Source of the DNA: an uncultured Clostridia bacterium
GTDB lineage: Bacteria > Bacillota > Clostridia > UBA1381
Assembly: GCA_944393255.1 (NCBI GenBank)
Contig: CALXZP010000038.1
Coordinates: 1-64,000, forward strand
Reading direction: 5' to 3'
Length of the DNA: 64,000 bases
Positions 61,256-64,000 of this stretch are shown here, in pieces. The notes under the pieces are model-generated. The model had not been told where the DNA came from, did no database searches, and worked only from the letters and a program-made list of their open reading frames with translations. The position numbers were made by a program, and so were the translations under genes. Position 1 is the first letter of the stretch; each line of letters begins with the position of its first letter.

Positions 61256-61905
61256 TGAGATATACAACGGTTATTTTTGATCTTGACGGAACACTGCTGA
61301 ACACGCTTGACGATCTTGCGGCAAGCGTCAATTATGCGATGGAAAGGGCGGGCTTCCCGAAGCGCACGCTTGAGGAGGTACGCAGGTTTGTCGGGAACGG
61401 CGTGCGTGTGCTCATAAGGCGCAGCGTACCGGAGGGTACGAGTGATAAGGATTATACAGCGGCGTATAATTATTTCACGGCGCACTATGCCGAAAACTGC
61501 AGAAATATGACCGGCCCGTATGACGGCATAGATGAGATGCTCAGGGAGCTTAAGCGGCTCGGTATAAAGACGGCGATAGTTTCAAACAAGATAGATTTTG
61601 CGGTAAAGGCGCTCAGGGATGAGTTTTTTGCCGATACCGTGCAGGCAGCTGTAGGCGACAGCGAGGATACCCCAAATAAGCCGGCGCCGGATATGGTGTA
61701 TAAGGCGCTGGACGAGCTTGGCTCAAAGGCCGGCGAGTGCGTTTATGTGGGAGACACGGACGTTGATCTCGAAACGGCTGCCAATGCCGGGATGGACTGC
61801 ATAAGCGTGAGCTGGGGCTTTCGTTCCAGGGCGGAGCTTGAGGGTTATGGCGCCGGGATGATAGCCGATACGGCTGAGGATGTTTTGAGATATATAGAGG
61901 GATAA
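61255..61905 (+). CDS. HAD phosphatase, phosphoglycolate phosphatase-like
   Basis: A 216-residue HAD enzyme with motif I VIFDLDGTLLNTLDDLA, cap residues (VRRFVGNGVRVLIRRSV), motif II TAIVSNK, motif III lysine in PNKPAPDMV and motif IV YVGDTDVDLETAANAGM, the pattern of Gph/PgP. It probably removes damaged or side-product phosphates. The ATG at 61255 overlaps the upstream stop (TGATG); ATG at 61252 is also possible. Confidence 0.9.
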   Translation: MRYTTVIFDLDGTLLNTLDDLAASVNYAMERAGFPKRTLEEVRRFVGNGVRVLIRRSVPEGTSDKDYTAAYNYFTAHYAENCRNMTGPYDGIDEMLRELKRLGIKTAIVSNKIDFAVKALRDEFFADTVQAAVGDSEDTPNKPAPDMVYKALDELGSKAGECVYVGDTDVDLETAANAGMDCISVSWGFRSRAELEGYGAGMIADTAEDVLRYIEG

Positions 61906-61924
61906 TGAAAGACGTGGTCATATC

Positions 61925-61955
61925 AAAAGGACTGAGCCGGCGGCTCAGTCCTTTT
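61925..61955. terminator. Bidirectional terminator
   Basis: AAAAGGACTGAGCCG (61925-61939) and CGGCTCAGTCCTTTT (61941-61955) are almost perfectly complementary around a single base, giving T tails on both strands for the convergent genes. The next gene ends at 61960. Confidence 0.8.
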
Positions 61956-61959
61956 GCGG

Positions 61960-63867
61960 TCAAAGCGGATCGTGTTCCGTTACCGGTACGGCTCCGCCGC
62001 TTGAATATTTATATATTGTTCTGTCGATACAGAAAGAGGATATATACGGCCTCATATTATCGTCCCATACGTATATTACCGGCGGGTCATCCACGGAGCT
62101 GTTTTGCAGCGGGATGGTGAACCAGCTGCTTTGATGGTCGCTGTGGCTGTCCACCGTCCTGCGTTCGACTATATATTTGTCGCCGTCCTTTACCGTAAGC
62201 CAAATATTTTTGGGATCCGGTGAAGCCGAGTAGGTGGATATTTTTAAAACGAGATTATTGTTATATATCTTGGCGTCCGAAACGGCAACGTCGGCCAATT
62301 TATGCGTACCGCCGAACTGGACTTCCTGGTTTGTGGGGTTGTCATCGGGACTGATCCCGTAGTACAGTGTGTTTCCGTATATAAAGCTTGAGAATACAGA
62401 GTATCCGTCAGCCAGAGGCAGCGTTATCTCCGTGCCTATCTCTCCCGTCAGTATATTGTATGAATGTATCTTTTTCGGGCTGTTAAAATACAGTATGCCG
62501 TTTACGATACCAAGTCCCGTATATGAATGGTCAAGTACGTTATCTCCGTTTTGCCACTCTTCACTGAACCTGAAAAGCTCCGTGTATAATCCGTCGTCAT
62601 CGGCGGCGGGATCATACCTCATGATGTATGAGTCTTCTTCATTTGCATAAGGATCGAACCGCATAAGCACGGAAGGATTGTCTTTTCCGGACTGGTGCAG
62701 TATGAAGTACCATTTTTCGGCATAAGGCACGAGTACGGTGGCGGAATCGTGCCAGAGAGCATCGTCAAAGGCGGTGCCGGTAGGCTCTCCAGTATATTTC
62801 ATTATCTCCTCTTCGCTCGGTGAAAAAACGATCTGAACGCCGTCTTCGTCATAGAGATTGTGCGATTCGTTGGTCTTTTCGGTGCTTAAGAAGAAATACG
62901 CCATGCTCGTGCAGCCGTAGCCATCGTTTATGGTATTGTCCCAGGTAACGTCGATATGATACCAATGCGGAACGCTGTCGGTATACGGAGTTGAGGCTTT
63001 TACTATATTCCAGGTGTGATAATCGTTTCCGTAAGCGTCCTTGCTCGATACAAAACCGGTTTCGGTTATGCCGTTCTCCATGGCGATGTAATTGAAAAGC
63101 GTAGCGAACGCTAAGCACATTCCTTTTTTGTTTTCAACGAGCTGCAAGGCGGTGTTGTTCCTGCGCTCGGCAAGCGGCTTCTGAAAGTCTTCGTACGAGT
63201 ATGTGTAGCGGAGATTGAGCGCGTATTGTATAGCAACGAGCTTTTCGGTATCGGTCATGCCGTCGTTGAGAAAAAACCAGACATATTTGACCTCGTTGTC
63301 GAGCGTTTCCTGCCTTTGTGCTATTTCGCTGCGCAGCTGTTCGGTTATGCTGCTTTGGTCAAAGTTCCACGAGGAGTCATAGGAGCCTATGAAGTAATAA
63401 GGCTTTATCCATGTGAGATAAACGCCGTCCTCGCGCTCCTCATAACCGGAATTGAAATACAGGTATGTGCCGTTGTCTGCCAGCAGATAGTATGAGCGCG
63501 GCGAGCAGTAAGCGAGCAGTTCATATATCGCCTGCGCCTGTGCCTGTATTGCCTGAACGTCTGTTCCGAGATCAGCCAGCCTTATATCGTATGAGGAAAC
63601 GTCTATTTTATTGGTGAAGTTTTCTGTCTCCTCACGGAAATATCTGATAAGCTCCATCCTGTCCGCCGGATCGCTTTGCAGCTCCGGACTGCCTGTGCCC
63701 GTAAGCTCGGTAACGAGCCGTACCTGTCTCGGCGAGCTGCTTTGCTCGGGCGCCTCCGAGACGGAGTACTGCGGCGAAGGCTGAACGTCTTCGGCGAGCG
63801 ACGGCAGTGCGGTGAAAATGCATACGGCCGCAAGGGCGGCGGATATGAGCTGTTTTATTTTAAGCAT
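61960..63867 (-). CDS. Secreted transglutaminase-fold protein
   Basis: A 635-residue exported protein. Signal peptide about 1-25; a Pro/Ser-rich linker; about 65-330 a transglutaminase-like domain with Cys251 (KKGMCLAFATLFNYIA), His284 (YHTWNIVK) and Asp306 (WYHIDVTWDN), i.e. an intact triad. About 340-560 resembles a repetitive beta region with SPSEEEIMKYTGEPTG, LVPYAEKWYFILHQSGK and GIVNGILYFNSPKKIHSY segments, perhaps a partial propeller. Such proteins may cut or crosslink peptides at the surface. No anchor motif is seen. Promoter at 63963. Confidence 0.85.
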   Translation of the reverse strand: MLKIKQLISAALAAVCIFTALPSLAEDVQPSPQYSVSEAPEQSSSPRQVRLVTELTGTGSPELQSDPADRMELIRYFREETENFTNKIDVSSYDIRLADLGTDVQAIQAQAQAIYELLAYCSPRSYYLLADNGTYLYFNSGYEEREDGVYLTWIKPYYFIGSYDSSWNFDQSSITEQLRSEIAQRQETLDNEVKYVWFFLNDGMTDTEKLVAIQYALNLRYTYSYEDFQKPLAERRNNTALQLVENKKGMCLAFATLFNYIAMENGITETGFVSSKDAYGNDYHTWNIVKASTPYTDSVPHWYHIDVTWDNTINDGYGCTSMAYFFLSTEKTNESHNLYDEDGVQIVFSPSEEEIMKYTGEPTGTAFDDALWHDSATVLVPYAEKWYFILHQSGKDNPSVLMRFDPYANEEDSYIMRYDPAADDDGLYTELFRFSEEWQNGDNVLDHSYTGLGIVNGILYFNSPKKIHSYNILTGEIGTEITLPLADGYSVFSSFIYGNTLYYGISPDDNPTNQEVQFGGTHKLADVAVSDAKIYNNNLVLKISTYSASPDPKNIWLTVKDGDKYIVERRTVDSHSDHQSSWFTIPLQNSSVDDPPVIYVWDDNMRPYISSFCIDRTIYKYSSGGAVPVTEHDPL

Positions 63868-63962
63868 ATGTAACCTCCTGGGATGCGGCCGGCAGCATAT
63901 GGTCGGCGGCTTTCCTTTATATCCGGTGAGCGGCTGAACCGCTTCATTTGTTCTATATTATC

Positions 63963-63991
63963 ATTATAATAAAGATGATGCGGCTTGTCAA
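63963..63991 (-). promoter_or_regulatory. Promoter of the transglutaminase-fold gene
   Basis: On the minus strand TTGACA (63991-63986), 17 bases, TATAAT (63968-63963), a full consensus about 96 bases before the ATG. Confidence 0.85.
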
Positions 63992-64000
63992 TATAATTCG

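Overview
The window looks like a chromosomal piece of an anaerobic, low-to-mid GC Firmicute of class Clostridia, probably an uncultured gut-type Eubacteriales species. The reasons are: a dcw cluster headed by mraZ with a PASTA-bearing SpoVD/FtsI-type transpeptidase; MurE with the DNPR signature of the meso-diaminopimelate-adding enzyme; an IreB homologue; a split (two-subunit) transketolase; a GerMN-domain lipoprotein; a cobalamin-riboswitch cobalt transporter; and many near-consensus sigma-A promoters with exactly 17-base spacers. Genus cannot be told from the sequence alone.

Layout. 1-600: two structured repeats, then a tRNA cluster (Asn, Glu, CAT) with terminators. 600-4850: a strikingly AT-rich accessory insert downstream of the tRNAs, holding an internally deleted IS3-type transposase (minus strand) and a divergent 1108-residue protein with a restriction-nuclease-like N-terminus and an SF1 helicase C-terminus. 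Short 13-base motifs flank the helicase gene on both sides. 4900-7800: a tandem structured repeat, a VOC protein, a gluconate-5-dehydrogenase-like SDR and a secreted nuclease. 7800-13500: a DtxR-family regulator, cysE-cysS-mrnC, split transketolase, a lipoprotein. 13600-16720 (minus): lgt and tex. 16990-28170: a long dcw operon mraZ-rsmH-ftsL-pbp-murE-murF-mraY-ftsW-murG, with a MraZ operator and no murD. 28230-31415 (minus): cbiQ-cbiO-cbiM-cbiN under a cobalamin riboswitch. 31420-39950: mixed genes (lipoprotein, mnmA, membrane protein, sirohaem enzyme, tRNA-Leu, amidase, HAD phosphatase, Big2 surface protein, transaldolase-like aldolase). 40000-44050: TSCPD protein, GerMN lipoprotein, inositol-monophosphatase family enzyme, typA. 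44080-47000: feoAB fusion and, beside it, a candidate non-coding RNA gene. 47060-56580: pdxST, tyrS, hom-thrB-lysC, rlmB, ACT protein and UPF0210. 56640-58250 (minus): PadR, permease-prefix membrane protein and DUF4825 module. 58430-64000: M16 peptidase, ireB, radical SAM protein, phosphoglycolate-phosphatase-like HAD and a secreted transglutaminase-fold protein.

Most of the window is ordinary core chromosome. The parts most worth attention are the nuclease-helicase insert with its flanking repeats; two families of intergenic repeats whose copies show compensatory base changes in their stems (one copy lies at the predicted transcription start of typA, another just upstream of rlmB); and an orphan promoter/terminator pair next to feoB with a DtxR-like box over its -10 element. 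Functions named for genes rest on family motifs recognised by eye; no database search was run.
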